64,000 nt of DNA from Cliona cf. orientalis (taxonomy: Eukaryota > Porifera > Demospongiae > Clionaida > Clionaidae): NCBI GenBank assembly GCA_963930775.1, contig OZ005691.1, forward strand, positions 3,286,001 through 3,350,000, read 5' to 3'. Of this stretch, positions 46,170-57,611 are shown one piece after another; position 1 is the stretch's first letter; every line of letters starts with the position of its first letter. The notes beneath the pieces are model-generated. The model saw nothing but the letters and a program-made list of their open reading frames with translations. It was not told the DNA's origin and made no database searches. The translations under genes were made by a program, and so were the position numbers.

Positions 46170-46560
46170 TTTGGGCTAGCTGTTTAGTAAGTCATGTGAT
46201 ATCCGGCATTACGTCATGCCATAAGGAAATTAAATTTCGCGGGCGCAGCGCAATAATTTCTCTGAGCCAATGAATATTCTGACAATAGACAAAATATTAT
46301 TGTGCATGACATTTACAATGATAATTATTATTATTAGCTATTTATCTTGAGTTTGTTCCCTTGATGACTGAGTGCTGAGCAGATTATTGATATGCCAGGA
46401 GATTCGCCCTGTGACAATAAGAAGAATACGCATGATGACTACTTTACGGGTATTAATTATTATAATGCCACGTACAGTATATTGGATATTGGATTGTTCC
46501 ATCCTAATTAGGGTGATATGTTTAATACTTACTATTCTGGATGTAGCCTTTAATTAGAGG
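46170..46560. other. Spacer between syntaxin copy 3 and SLC7 copy 3
   Basis: No exon supported. The sequence recurs at about 59,913-60,320, where it follows the broken membrane-protein copy, so it marks the edge of a duplicated SLC7 unit. Confidence 0.6.
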
Positions 46561-46848
46561 AGGTACATGTAAACGCATGATTTTATCCCGCTTCATTAGA
46601 GGGGTTGTGTGATTAGGGATTACCGTAATTTCGGTCACACATAATAAGTCACACCTACTGAAGTTCATGCATGCAAATTAAAAGGCGACCGCTACTAAGC
46701 TCTATCGTTCATAGACATCATATACATGTACATTTACTATACACATACATGTACTATAAAGTATTGACTTGCATGACTCAAATAAATTTAAATATCCCGC
46801 ATAAAAAGGTTGCTGGCTTTACAGTACACATACTACATGTACATGCAG

Positions 46849-47642
46849 CTAAAATAATTTTTCCGTGTGGCCTAATTCAAACTGGTAGAAGACCCCAGTC
46901 TGAGAAAGAGTAAATAAAAGAATCCTTGCTAAGCAGAATGTACACACAGCGAATGTTAGGCACAACAACAAACACACATAAACATTCGGTTTGAACTTAC
47001 TGCTTATTCTATCGAGAAATGCTGGTCTTAGTTTCCAAGGCATCTCCATGACAAGAAAGATGTAGAAAGGGATTCCAATGAACGTGGCGCTGAGAGCAAG
47101 CAGCGTTGGCTGAGGCTTTTGAAGGATTGGAAGAACGACGAGAAACAGAGAAGAGAGGATAGCAAATACGGCAATGGGGATGATGAAGTACCCCTGAATG
47201 GAGGTAATGAGAAAGGGGAGGAGAGAGAGGGAGGGACACAGAGAGTAAAACGATTAACGCAAAATCACAAGTACATGGTTGTATAATAAGTATTATGCCA
47301 CATATACTTGTGCATTGGTAGGAGTATGTAATTATTTTGTACATGTACAATGTATAGTACAAGTGTACCTTAAAGAGTCTGGGCTGGTCGCGGTGTGTGA
47401 CTCTCATAATGAACACTGAAATGAACACTAGCATGTAGAATACAAAAGCAGCAGCTGAAAATGCCTCAATCAGCTCACCAATGTCACCAACACTGATCAT
47501 TATGGTCGCCATGGTAGCCTGGAACAAAGAAAGGAAGGTAGAGTGTATACAATGTTCACAACATCCTTGAAGTACCTACAGCTATTCCTCCCTCCCTTCC
47601 TCCCCCTCGGACCTCCCCACACCCCTCTCTCTCTCCTTCTCT

Positions 47643-47673
<31 letters not shown>

Positions 47674-50600
47674 CCACATCACACAGACCTTTCCTTTCTC
47701 CCTCTTCCCTCACCCTCACATAAAGGCCTAGACAAACTAACAGATCCATACTATACATACATGTACATGTACATAACATTGTACAAACAGGACTAAACTA
47801 CAATAAACAGTACAGCATACACTATAATGAAGGAACTGACCAGAAAGAAGAGAGCTGGAACTGGCGTCTTATACTTTGTGTGCAGCCCACTGAGGCAGTC
47901 GGGCAGAAGGCTATCTCTAGCTGCTCCGAATATCAGCCTCGATGACGTGTAGACACTGCCATTAGCTGCTCCAAACGTAGAGAAGGCGACAAAGATGGGG
48001 ATGAGCACCAAGCCGGCCTTGCCCAGAGTGGCATCACCAAATGGCTGCAAGGAAATACAAAACATCACAATACTGAAAGACATGAATACAACTACTTTGC
48101 AGTGCAGAAAAAAATCAATTTTCGCCAACACAGTAAAGGTCACCATATCCCAATGCAATCATTAAGAGGACAAAAGTGATAGATTTTTGCCAAAATTGGT
48201 GAAAATAATTATTTTTCCTGGCGAAAGTTTTCACGTACAGTTTATATGTATAATAATATTATGTATAATATTATTATTATATTATACGTGTAACTGTCCA
48301 ACTGACCAGTGCCACTGCTTTGGCGCTGAGTATCTCCTCGTAGCTGAGCACTAGGAAGAAGGAAACGTTGACCAGCAGATAGCACACAGTAACCACGGGA
48401 ATACCAACAAACAGAGATATTGGCATCGTCCTGCAACCACAGATACATGCATGTATACGTGTACATGTTACTTGTACATGAAATTTCATGAGAAGTTGGC
48501 CTACGTTCTCTCCATTTGCTGTAGGATCTGATCATTAAATTTTACGAAACAAACGAAGATTCTTTGCGGACAACTTAACTGTTCGGTAAAACTTGCCGAT
48601 GTTTCGACTAGATGCTCTAGTCATCCTCAGGGCAAAACTGAAGCGAGGTGCGCAAAGAATCTTCGTTCGTTTCATGCAAATAGCAACTGAGAACGATGTC
48701 ACTTCATTAAATATTACAATAACCGTGCTACCAACCTTTCAACATTTTTCATCTCCTCAATAGCATAATTCATAATGTTCCTAGAGTAAAATGGGCAGGA
48801 AAAAAATGAAAGTGCATGGAAAGCCTGAGGCTCCAGTGCGGCCTACATACAGATTGTATATATGTGACCTGCTACGAGAAAAGGGACCATTTGTGGACAG
48901 CGATAGTATTCAATTTTTATGCCCAAATAGCTTGCTTTCAATAGAATTATGTAGCTGGTTGTGAGTAGCTACAGCCTATGCGTGTGTAGGCACAAATAGA
49001 GTGGATCAGCTACATGTACAGTACATTACTCCATATATGCAACAAGCCACATACTACGAACAAAAAAACTCTCAAATGGTCCCTTTTCTCATAGCTGGTC
49101 ACATATAATATAGCTGTACAACAACAAACAATACTCATGTGTGTATTGGCATAGTGGTTACCAGCTATTCTACTGGATAACAATATTATAGTTATACTAC
49201 ATTCATTTAGAATAGTTTGTTTGTACTAACCAGGCCCGTAGCCAGACTTTTTAAAAGGGGGGGTGCACATGTGTATGGGTTTAATTACTATAATGTCTCG
49301 CAACAAGGGTTGGAATATTTCTTGCTTACTTTTATGCAATGCATGTATGCAAGTATTGGTCACAACTGCTTGTTGATTGAGGTGTGATGCTAATTAGCTG
49401 CACTAAGTGTGGTTTTATCAAGCTGATAGAGAGGATAGCATGCAGCCTCAGTCTATTACTCATGCAATTAAGAACCGACATGCAATTGTTAGGCTGAAAA
49501 AAGGGGGGTGCACGTGCACCCCCCTGCACCCCCCCTGCCTACGGGCCTGCTAACTTCTATAGCGAATATATGGCGTGTGCTAGATATATTGCTACACGAA
49601 ACTTTTCCAGCGCAAAAAAATTTGCATATGAAATTAACGCGAATTATGATAGTATCATAATACATGTACATGTTCTCACCAGCCATCGTAGGCCCACATG
49701 ACACTATAGAGCGCCAGGGCAACAGACGAGGGGGTGGGTTCGTGACCTTCCAGCGGCTCAAACGGCTGTTGTAGCTCACTGGGATAGCACCGATTGATGA
49801 TGACTGTGATGATACCCACTGCTACTATGAAGGCTACGGCCAGTATCTTGAGCCCGGAGAAGATCACAGTCACTCGAGCCGTCAGCTTCACACTGTAGCA
49901 GTTGACCAGGATCAGAATAACTATATATTATATACAAGGGAAATAGTGACAATAACTATTGTAAAATTGTCAGCTAGTATTATGGGAATAGGTACATTTA
50001 AGCAATGTAGCTAAGTGCATTATTTACTAATGTGTGCATACCCATTGCCACATGCTCTGGTAATGTCAAGGGGCTACATGTACTGTGTAGAGAAACCTAC
50101 GAAGTGCAGCCAGAGCAATGAGCTTGACAACACTCTCTGGGACCTCACAGCCAATGAAGAAGGGGCGAGTCAAGTACCTGGCACAGGTCAGCGTGATGAT
50201 GGATACAGATGCACCCCTCAGCACAAACACAGTAGTCCACGTGAACAGAAACGAGACCAGAGACCCAAGCATCTCGACCCAGCGGTTCTTCTTTCGAAAG
50301 GAGTATGCTTCCAGCAAGATGGCGTACTCTCCTCCGGCCTTCCTCACCAGGAGCCCTAGCTCAAAGTAGCAGAGGGCTCCTGCCAGGGCAACGACAGCAC
50401 CAATGATCCAACATGCAATGCTCAGCCCAAACGATCCAGTATACCCGAGGATGTTCGATGGAGTGATGAAAATCCCGGACCCAATCAACTGACCAACGAC
50501 GAAGCCAATGCCGGACAGAGGAGTAATCTCCCTCTTTAGAGCTAATTTTCCGGTTTCTGGCCCATCTGCATCAGTCAGGCTCTTGGCCTTCGCTAAGATA

Positions 50601-50758
50601 CGAGAGAACTTTGATTTTACTCCAACGCCAGCAGTGGAGGATGGATCGGCATCAGGATCAGTGTTGCCATCAAGCGGTTTAAACAGTAGCTCCTGGTCGC
50701 TACGTGGCGACTGGGCGTGATCTTGAAGTCGTTCAGAACTAGAATCTTCCAGCTCCAT
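46849..50758 (-). CDS. SLC7-family amino-acid transporter (light-chain type), copy 3
   Basis: Minus-strand exons 50101-50758, 49680-49920, 48736-48780, 48307-48430, 47841-48044, 47369-47518 and 47001-47193 or read-through to a stop at 46849 (588 residues). TM1 carries GSGIFITPSNILG, followed by CYFELGLLVRKAGGEYA, YDGWNIMNYAIEEMKNVER, and the FGAANGSVYTSSR segment typical of the family. GCEVPESVVKLIAL has the cysteine that pairs SLC7 light chains with an SLC3 heavy chain. A strong donor (GTAAGT) after DRISS suggests one more small exon I could not place. The 70-residue N-terminal tail before KREITPLSG is long and acidic. All frames are intact. Confidence 0.85.
47590..47690. repeat. CT-rich pyrimidine tract in an SLC7 intron
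   Basis: CCTCTCTCT-type simple sequence, with counterparts at about 45,850-45,910 and 61,495-61,680. Confidence 0.8.
48545..48677. mobile_element. Short MITE with AACGAAGATTCTTTGCG ends
   Basis: Inverted ends around AAACGAAGATTCTTTGCG. Also present in SLC7 copy 4 (about 53,436-53,566), so it predates that duplication. Confidence 0.65.
48864..49102. mobile_element. MITE with GTGACC...AAAGGGACCATTT ends
   Basis: Ends GTGACCTGCTACGAGAAAAG and CTTTTCTCATAGCTGGTCAC are inverted repeats. SLC7 copy 4 lacks it near 53,750. Confidence 0.7.
49231..49549. mobile_element. hAT-like MITE with CAGGCCCGTAG ends
   Basis: CAGGCCCGTAGCCAG at the left and CTGCCTACGGGCCTG at the right, with CTAAC repeated at both flanks. 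G- and C-rich tracts lie inside each end. Confidence 0.75.
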
Positions 50759-51076
50759 CGCAAATGCATTCCAGGTAATAGTTGGTAATGGTCGCAAAAT
50801 AAACAATAATGAAGGTGCGCGACAATTGGGATAGTTCATATACCTCGACGCATGCGCACTCAAGTTACAAGTAAACTTTGATGATAGTAATAGTGATCAC
50901 GTATCATGATTGTATTTTGTACTAGAAAAGTAGCATATGCACATAAAAGATTATGCATCTAACTGCTAAAATTTAATACAATTATTACTAATAAACATAT
51001 TGCCACAACTAAGATGCTGAAACCAAAAAATTGTTCAGTGTGATATGTTTATGTATCAACTGTATTGGAGTTGTAG
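50759..51076. promoter_or_regulatory. Upstream region of SLC7 copy 3
   Basis: Between the SLC7 start and the 3' end of the next gene. Holds TGCGCGACAATTGGGATAG, repeated at about 55,592. No death-domain gene is attached here, unlike blocks 1 and 2. Confidence 0.35.
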
Positions 51077-52600
51077 TTAATCGTACTCATTTATGAGAGG
51101 TCTATCTTCTTCATTCACTTCACTCATCTTGATTATGGTCAATAGGAGTGTTTTACACTTCTTGCAGCACTGTATAGCCTTAGGGAAAACACTAGCCAGG
51201 ATAAGGAATACCAGGTAGCTAAGAACAATCAAGACACATGTGGCTGCAACAATCCCAGTCGTCAAGTTGGAGTACATAAATTCTTCAGCATAATGCATAG
51301 TTATCGATATGAATGCACTAATAATTGTGAGTAGAAGGATGATATCCACAATGTTATCTCTCTTTTTCTTGTATGGATGGAACTTAGCTACAAGAGTTAG
51401 AGCGAAAACAACCAGGAGTGCAGCAGCTGGAAGATAGAGAATGTAGTTAAATATGGATGCCATTAGAAGATTCAGAAATCTAACTGCCAGGTAGAGTGTG
51501 GCAAAGTGGCGATAATCATGTGTAGTGTCCTCATAGCAGCCGTGAAATGAATCCATGTAAATTTGAAGCACTAGCCTGCTTTTTTGACTTAAGCAATAAT
51601 TAAGAAGTCTTTGAAAACATTTGAAGGGATAAAGAGCTAATAGAACCAAGGGGAACACATTAAACAACAGTAGCATAAACAGTGCTAGCAGTAGGATCGG
51701 AATATAGTCCTTCGAAGTCATATCTACTCTACCATCATAATACCAGTATGCCTTGAGTATGTGGTTGCCATGCACATCATAGAGGTGTGAGAATCTCAGG
51801 AGTTCAAAAGATGTATTGAGAATTTTGATATAGGATAGGACAATGAAAGTGGCAAAACATGGACAAGGTAGCTTCGAATGTTCCATTGTCTCCGAAAGAT
51901 AGCTAAGCATCTGTGAAATGGCTTCCAAAGCCAAACAACAAAGGCAAAATTATCATGCAGCTTGACCAAGATGAAGGTGAGTAGTATGAGGAATAATGGA
52001 TAGATGGCAATAGCATACTCAAGCAACAGTATTTGCTGGTAGTTTAAATCAGGATGAATACAGATATATCCATACCAGCTTCGAAAGAAGTCAAGGTTCC
52101 AAATGGTACCAATTGCAATGACGAGCTTGAGAATAAATTGAGAGAAATCGTGATAATGATCACTCACCAGATTATGGGAATAAAAATTTCGAATCGTTGG
52201 TGGACTTGCAGCAATTTGACTGACCATGACGAAAGCATTAAGTGTTGAGGAAGTAACTGATATCCTGAATATAATCACTATAATGTAAAAAATTGTTAGT
52301 GGAAGAAAAGCAGCAACTATGAACTTAATCCATCCATTTTTGTAATTGTTGCATTTGACACAGCCAAGATAATATGAATAGCCAGGGAGGGTGTAGTTTT
52401 CTGCACATTCTCCGCAAAGCTGTCCCTTTCGATTATAAAAAGGACACAATCTGCTGTCCTCATAGATCTGAGACACGCTAAAGTTCCTAGGTAGTCTCAC
52501 TGAGTTACCATAGGGACAGGTACCAAGGAGTGTGGTATTCACATCATTATCATTGTTTAGCATGAAGCAAAAGAATTTCACAGTGAGTTGTATAGTTAAG
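51077..52600 (-). pseudogene. Multi-pass membrane protein with Cys-rich ectodomain, copy a (broken)
   Basis: Aligns along most of its length to the whole gene at 55911-57611. The 5' end, with signal peptide and the first cysteines, is missing: homology stops at about 52,598 and SLC7 copy 4 begins. A one-base loss near 51,855 shifts the frame after SYLVH; the downstream frame continues to a proper C end (DRPLINEYD). A pseudogene by truncation and frameshift. Confidence 0.8.
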
Positions 52601-52604
52601 GCCT

Positions 52605-53830
52605 AGACAAACTAACAGATTGATACTATATTATATACATGTACATGACACCGTACAAACAGGACTAAACTACAATAAACAGTGCAACGTACACTATAAT
52701 GAAGGAACTGACCAGAAAGAAGAGAGCTGGAACTGGCGTCTTATACTTTGTGTGCAGCCCACTGAGGCAGCCGGGCAGAAGGCTATCTCGGGCTGCTCCG
52801 AATATCAGCCTCGATGACGTGTAGACACTGCCATTGGCTGCTGCAAATGTAGAGAAGGCAACGAAGATGGGGATGAGCACCAAGCCGGCCTTACCCAGTG
52901 TGGCATCACCAAATGGCTGCAAGGAAATACAAAACATCACAATACTGAAAGACATGAACATAGCTACATGTACTTCGTATAGCAGAAAAAATCAGTGATA
53001 AATTTTCGCCAACACAGTAAAGGGCACCATATCCCGATGCAATCATTAAGTGATAAATTTTTTGTCAAAATTGGTGAAAATATTTCTCTTGGTGAAAGTT
53101 TCTACGTACACATAGCTACATGTATTATGTATATATACGGTGCATAATATTATGTTCTCTATACTCCATTTAATGATTATACATGTAACTATCCAACTGA
53201 CCAGTGCCACTGCTTTGGCGCTGAGTATCTCCTCATAGCTGAGCACTAGGAAGAAGGAAACGTTGACCAGCAGATAGCACACAGTAACCACGGGAATACC
53301 AACAAACAGAGATATTGGCATCGTCCTGCAACTACAGATATAATGTGTATATTATGTGTACATGTTACTTGTACATGAAATTTCATGATAAGTTGGCCTA
53401 TGTTCTCTCCATTTGCTGTAGGATCTGATCATTAAACAAACGAAGATTCTTTGCGGACAACTTAACTGTTCGGTAAAAGTTGCCGACGTTTCGACTAGTA
53501 GATGCTCAAGTCATCCTCAGGGCGAAAGTGAAGCGAGGTGTGCAAAGAATCTTCATTTGTTTCATGCAGATAGCAATTGAGAACGATGTCACTTCATTAA
53601 ATTTTACAATAATCATGCAACAAACCTTTCAACATTTTTCATCTCCTCAATAGCGTAATTCATAATGTTCCTAAAGTAAAATGGACGGGGAAAAAATGAA
53701 ATGAAAGTGCATGGAAAGCCCGAGGCTCCAGTGCGGCCTACATACAGATATTATATTATTATACTCATAGCTGTACAACAACAAACAACACTCATGTGTG
53801 TATTGGCAAGAGTATTGGTATAGTGGTTAC
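52605..53830 (-). pseudogene. SLC7 fragment, copy 4 (three exons)
   Basis: Exons 53626-53670 (NIMNYAIEEMKNVER), 53202-53325 (TMPISLFVGIPVVTVCYL) and 52713-52916 (PFGDATLGKAG onward) match copy 3 with clean frames and splice sites. Both ends are missing: the left joins the truncated membrane-protein copy and the right is cut by the PHD-ORF insertion. It cannot make a transporter. Confidence 0.85.
53436..53566. mobile_element. Short MITE, paralogue of 48545-48677
   Basis: AACGAAGATTCTTTGCGG and CAAAGAATCTTCATTTG in inverted orientation. Confidence 0.6.
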
Positions 53831-53868
53831 ATAATCAGTTCCCCTTCCTCCATCATCGTACGTGAATA

Positions 53869-54897
53869 ATGGCCAAGGGAAGACGTGGAAAGAGCGCCGC
53901 TGCCTGTGGGAAGAAAGCAGCCAATGCAAACAGCACCAAGTCGATTGATGCTGGTGAAGAAACGAGCTGTGGTCTCTGTTGCAAAGTCGTGAAGGATGAA
54001 GATAACGAGTCGTTAATTTTATGTGAAGGTCTCTGTGGACAATGGTTTCACAGATATTGTGCAGGTGTAACAACTATACAATTCGAGCAGCTATCAAACA
54101 GTGAGGAACCTTTTTTCTGTTATGCATGCTTTCAGCAAGCCTACAGAGCAAAAGTAGCTTCCCTAGAAGACAAAATCACCTCCCTCGTTGTCGAACTCGA
54201 GGAGCTAAAAGGTGCCTACCGTGATCGCGAAAGAAAGTTGAATCCTCAAACGGAAAAAGAGCCTCAGTGGTCTCAAGTTGTCAAGCGTGGTAGGCGGCAA
54301 AATTCCCACCCTCCATCGGTTGCAACAACGACTGTACAGATGCACAGTACCAGCTCCCACTCTGGAGGAACTACGAACGGCAGTTCCCGACAGCACCCCC
54401 CTTCTCGGCGTAAGAAAGAAGGTATTCCTATCAGTGGAGCAAGACGTATATGGAGGACCCACGACTCTACAACTACCAGGGCGGTAAGAAAAGCAATTGC
54501 CAATCTAACGTCAGTACCTGTGGATGATTTGAAGATCAAAAGGAAGTACAAAACTGCTGGAAACGATCCTAGCTCAACAGCAGCTAAACGTGTAATCAGA
54601 TGGTGGTTTGTAGTTAGGGCAAATGAAAAAATCCTGCAGCAGCTAGATGGAGATTGGCATAAAGTAGCTTTGCAAACGGATTGGGAACTCACACCACTTC
54701 TACAATATGTTAACTCTCAGGGTCAATCAAATTCCACTCAAGAAAACGATGGAACGCCCCAAAACTCTACAAACGACCCTGAATCACCCAATGAGCCCCC
54801 ACCTACAACAGATGAATCTATTGAACAAAACAGGACCTCAGACTCTCCTCAACAGCAAATGTTATCACAACCTAACAACCTGAAATTACTAGTTTAG
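53869..54897 (+). CDS. PHD-finger protein resembling ORF1 of CR1-like LINEs
   Basis: 342 residues, intact. Residues 34-88 form a PHD zinc finger (CGLCC, CEGLCGQWFHRYC, CYAC pattern). A short coiled coil follows (LEDKITSLVVELEEL), then a Ser/Pro-rich spacer and a compact domain around RRIWRTHDSTTTRAVRKAI, RWWFVV and KVALQTDWELTPLLQY that resembles the nucleic-acid-binding part of LINE ORF1 proteins. The tail is Asn/Pro-rich. A LINE protein would coat its RNA; a PHD finger could read histone tails. There is no ORF2, and the intact frame in a lone ORF1 is notable. Confidence 0.7.
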   Translation: MAKGRRGKSAAACGKKAANANSTKSIDAGEETSCGLCCKVVKDEDNESLILCEGLCGQWFHRYCAGVTTIQFEQLSNSEEPFFCYACFQQAYRAKVASLEDKITSLVVELEELKGAYRDRERKLNPQTEKEPQWSQVVKRGRRQNSHPPSVATTTVQMHSTSSHSGGTTNGSSRQHPPSRRKKEGIPISGARRIWRTHDSTTTRAVRKAIANLTSVPVDDLKIKRKYKTAGNDPSSTAAKRVIRWWFVVRANEKILQQLDGDWHKVALQTDWELTPLLQYVNSQGQSNSTQENDGTPQNSTNDPESPNEPPPTTDESIEQNRTSDSPQQQMLSQPNNLKLLV

Positions 54898-55590
54898 ATA
54901 TCCGCTCAAACACATACATAAGTTTTTATAGTGTTACACACACATGTTCACACATGTATATGCTCATATGCACATATTAATATTGTTTTCTGAAGTGGAA
55001 TCTATTCTTAAAGTGTAAGACGAGCACTGAGTTCTTTAGAAGCAACAAAGAGTTTAAAGTGTGTGCACTTTTCTATGTATCATATTTTTTGACAGAAATA
55101 GTCTAGCTAAGGGTAGTTTGAGCCAAAAATTTCATTTTTCATATTTTCAACACATTTTCTCGTATGTACACATGTTATTTTATACAAAGTAAAATGCTTA
55201 TTGAGCTCTTTTCAACTGAACACTTCAAAAATGGTTAAAACTACTAAAAAATTTGAAATCAGCACCTTGAGTTACCCCTAGAAGCATAAAATGCTCTGGA
55301 GAAGTGAGCAACATGGAGCAAGTTGAAGTTATCTATTAGCAATATTTGTGTGCCACAGTAGTTAAGTATGTGGTATTTATGGAGTTTCCCTGAAGCCCTG
55401 CAATGCCGGAAGTGGTTACAACCCAACACTTTGGATACTGTAGTGTAGTGTTATCTTTACTGAAGCCTGTGGTGCAAGTTTGGTGTTCGTAGCACATTGC
55501 AGTGGGTAGTTATGATCCCTGAAACTTCGTAATATTTACATGTGTGCAGGTTTTTTATAGGCAATTTTTTGGGGTTCTGACATGCCTAAC
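54898..55590. other. AT-rich 3' region after the PHD ORF
   Basis: No coding exon, tandem repeat or poly-A end recognised. Confidence 0.4.
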
Positions 55591-55910
55591 AATGAAGGTG
55601 CGCGACAATTGGGTGAGTTACATACCTCGGCACATGCGCACTCAAGTTACAAGCTGGAGCAATGTATAATTATTGTACTACTATAATGTAAAGATCCTAG
55701 AGCTTGATACCGCCCTTCCTTAAACCTTGATGATAGTATTAGTAATAAGTGATACATATATTTGTACTAGAAAAGTAGCATAGGCACATGTATCATGTTG
55801 CCACAACTAAGATGCTGAAACACAAAATTGTTCAAAGCATGTCTAGATCTTATCATTAGCATAATGTGTGACATGTTTATGTATCATTTGTATTAAAAGT
55901 TGTAGGTTAA
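55591..55910. other. Spacer homologous to 50,800-51,076
   Basis: AATGAAGGTGCGCGACAATT and the CATGCGCACTCAAGTTACAA phrase match the upstream region of SLC7 copy 3. It therefore marks a duplicated SLC7/membrane-protein boundary whose SLC7 exon 1 is gone. Confidence 0.55.
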
Positions 55911-57611
55911 TCAGTGCTCATTTAAGAGAGGTCTATCTTCTTCATTCACTTCATTCATCTTGATTTTGGTCATAAGGAGTGTTTTACATTTCTTGTAGCA
56001 CTGTATAACCTTAGGGAAAACACAAGCCAGGATAAGGAACACTTGGTAGCCGAGAACAATCAAAACAGATATGGTTATAATGAGAACATTCGTCGAGTTG
56101 GTGTACATAAACTCTTCAGCATAATGCATACTTGATGATATGAGTGCAGTAATAAATGTGAGTAGCAGGATAATGTCAACAGTGTTATTTCTCTTGCTCT
56201 TGTATGGCTGGAACTTAGCTACAAGAGTTAGAGCGAAAACAAACACGAGTGCAGCAGCCGGAAGATAGAGAGTGTAATTAAATACAGATGCCATTAGAAG
56301 ATTTAGGAATCTCACTGCCAGGTAGAGTGTGGCAAAGTGGCGATAATCATGTGCAGTGTCCTCATAGTAGCCGTGAAATGAATCCATGTAAATTTGAAAC
56401 ACTAGCCTGGTTTTTCGACTTAAGCAAAAATTAAGAAGTGTTTGAAAACATTTGAAGGGATAAAGAGCTAACAGAACCAAGGGGAATACATTAAAGAACA
56501 GTAACATAAACAGTGCTATCAGTAGCAGCGGAATATAGTCCTTCGAAGTCATATCCACTCTACCATCGTAATACCAGTATGCCTTGAGTATGTGGTTTTT
56601 ATGCACATCATAAAGTTGTGAAGGTCTCAGTAGTTCAAAGGATGTATTGAGAATTTTGACATATGATAGGACAATAAAGGTGGCAAAAGCATGGACAAGG
56701 TAGCTTCGAATGTTCCATTGTCTCCGGAAGACAGCTAAGCATCTGTGAAATGGCTTCCAAAGCCAAACAACAAAGGCAAAATTATCATGCATCTTGACCA
56801 AGATGAAGGTGAGTAGTATGAGGAATAATGGATAGATGGCAATAGCATACTCAAGCAAGAGTATTTGCTGGTAGTTCAAGTCAGGACGAATGCAGATATA
56901 TCCATACCAGCTTCGAAAGAAGTCAAGGTTCCAAATGGTAACAATTGTAATGGCGAGCTGGAGAATAAATTGAGACAAATAGCTAACATGATAAGGATTA
57001 CTCACCAGATTATGGGAATAAACGTTTTTAATCACTGGTGGACTTGCAATAATTTGACTGACCATGACGAAAGCATTAAGTGTTGAGGAAGTAACCGATA
57101 TCCTGAACATAATCACTAGAATATAAAAAAATGTTAGTGGAAGAAAAGCAGCAAATACGAACTTAATCCATCCGTTGTTGTAATTGTTACATTTGACACA
57201 GCCAAGATAATATGAATAGCCAGGGAGGGTATAGTTTTCTGCACATACTCCACAAAGCTGTCCTTTTCGATTGTAAAATGAGCACAATCTGCTGTCCTCA
57301 TTAATTTGGGTCACATTTAAGGTCCTAGGTACTCTCTGTAAGTCGCCATAGGGACAGGTGCCAAGGAGCGTGGTGTTCACACCATTACTATCAAGTACCA
57401 TGAAGCAAAAGAATTTCACAGTGAGTTGTATAGTTAGCGTTTCTGGATTGCAGATAATTATATTTGAGAGACTATCTCCACAGATACATTCACTGCCAGA
57501 AGGGCTTGGATATGTCCATACAGGACAGGTAGACAGGTCTGAGCTGTCTGCACACATAGTAAGCATGTTAATTAGAAAGAAACTGATCAGAAAATGCACC
57601 AAATGTGGCAT
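55911..57611 (-). CDS. Multi-pass membrane protein with Cys-rich ectodomain, copy b (intact)
   Basis: One open exon of 566 residues. Residues 1-22 look like a signal peptide. Residues 23-148 are Cys-rich, with paired cysteines (CICG, LCGVCAENY, CVKCNNY) and possible N-glycosylation sites. About eight or nine hydrophobic segments follow from residue 149 to 540 (LSQFILQLAITIVTIW, LLLEYAIAIYPLFLILL, TFIVLSYVKIL and others), ending in a basic cytoplasmic tail. I do not recognise a named family; similar proteins are, to my recollection, numerous in sponges. A receptor or channel role is only a guess. There is no visible TATA box. Its two relatives nearby are broken. Confidence 0.8.
   Translation of the reverse strand: MPHLVHFLISFFLINMLTMCADSSDLSTCPVWTYPSPSGSECICGDSLSNIIICNPETLTIQLTVKFFCFMVLDSNGVNTTLLGTCPYGDLQRVPRTLNVTQINEDSRLCSFYNRKGQLCGVCAENYTLPGYSYYLGCVKCNNYNNGWIKFVFAAFLPLTFFYILVIMFRISVTSSTLNAFVMVSQIIASPPVIKNVYSHNLVSNPYHVSYLSQFILQLAITIVTIWNLDFFRSWYGYICIRPDLNYQQILLLEYAIAIYPLFLILLTFILVKMHDNFAFVVWLWKPFHRCLAVFRRQWNIRSYLVHAFATFIVLSYVKILNTSFELLRPSQLYDVHKNHILKAYWYYDGRVDMTSKDYIPLLLIALFMLLFFNVFPLVLLALYPFKCFQTLLNFCLSRKTRLVFQIYMDSFHGYYEDTAHDYRHFATLYLAVRFLNLLMASVFNYTLYLPAAALVFVFALTLVAKFQPYKSKRNNTVDIILLLTFITALISSSMHYAEEFMYTNSTNVLIITISVLIVLGYQVFLILACVFPKVIQCYKKCKTLLMTKIKMNEVNEEDRPLLNEH

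Larger units (their letters stand above)
53831..55590 (+). mobile_element. Insertion carrying a LINE-type ORF1
   Basis: Homology to the SLC7 copy 3 intron stops at TAGTGGTTAC (53,830) and homology to the region upstream of SLC7 copy 3 resumes at about 55,590. The interval holds one open frame and about 700 bp of AT-rich downstream sequence with no further coding region and no reverse transcriptase. It may be a partial non-LTR retrotransposon copy or a domesticated ORF1. Confidence 0.55.

Noticed and set aside
46372-46557. Open frame MLSRLLICQEIRPV with a counterpart at 60102-60302
   Set aside because: Both lie in a duplicated AT-rich spacer. Lengths differ by non-multiples of three inside, and there are no splice or start signals of note.
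46849-47000. Hydrophobic tail after DRISS as a thirteenth transporter membrane segment
   Set aside because: A strong GTAAGT donor precedes it and the family ends soon after this point. It is more likely intron, though read-through to 46849 keeps the frame.
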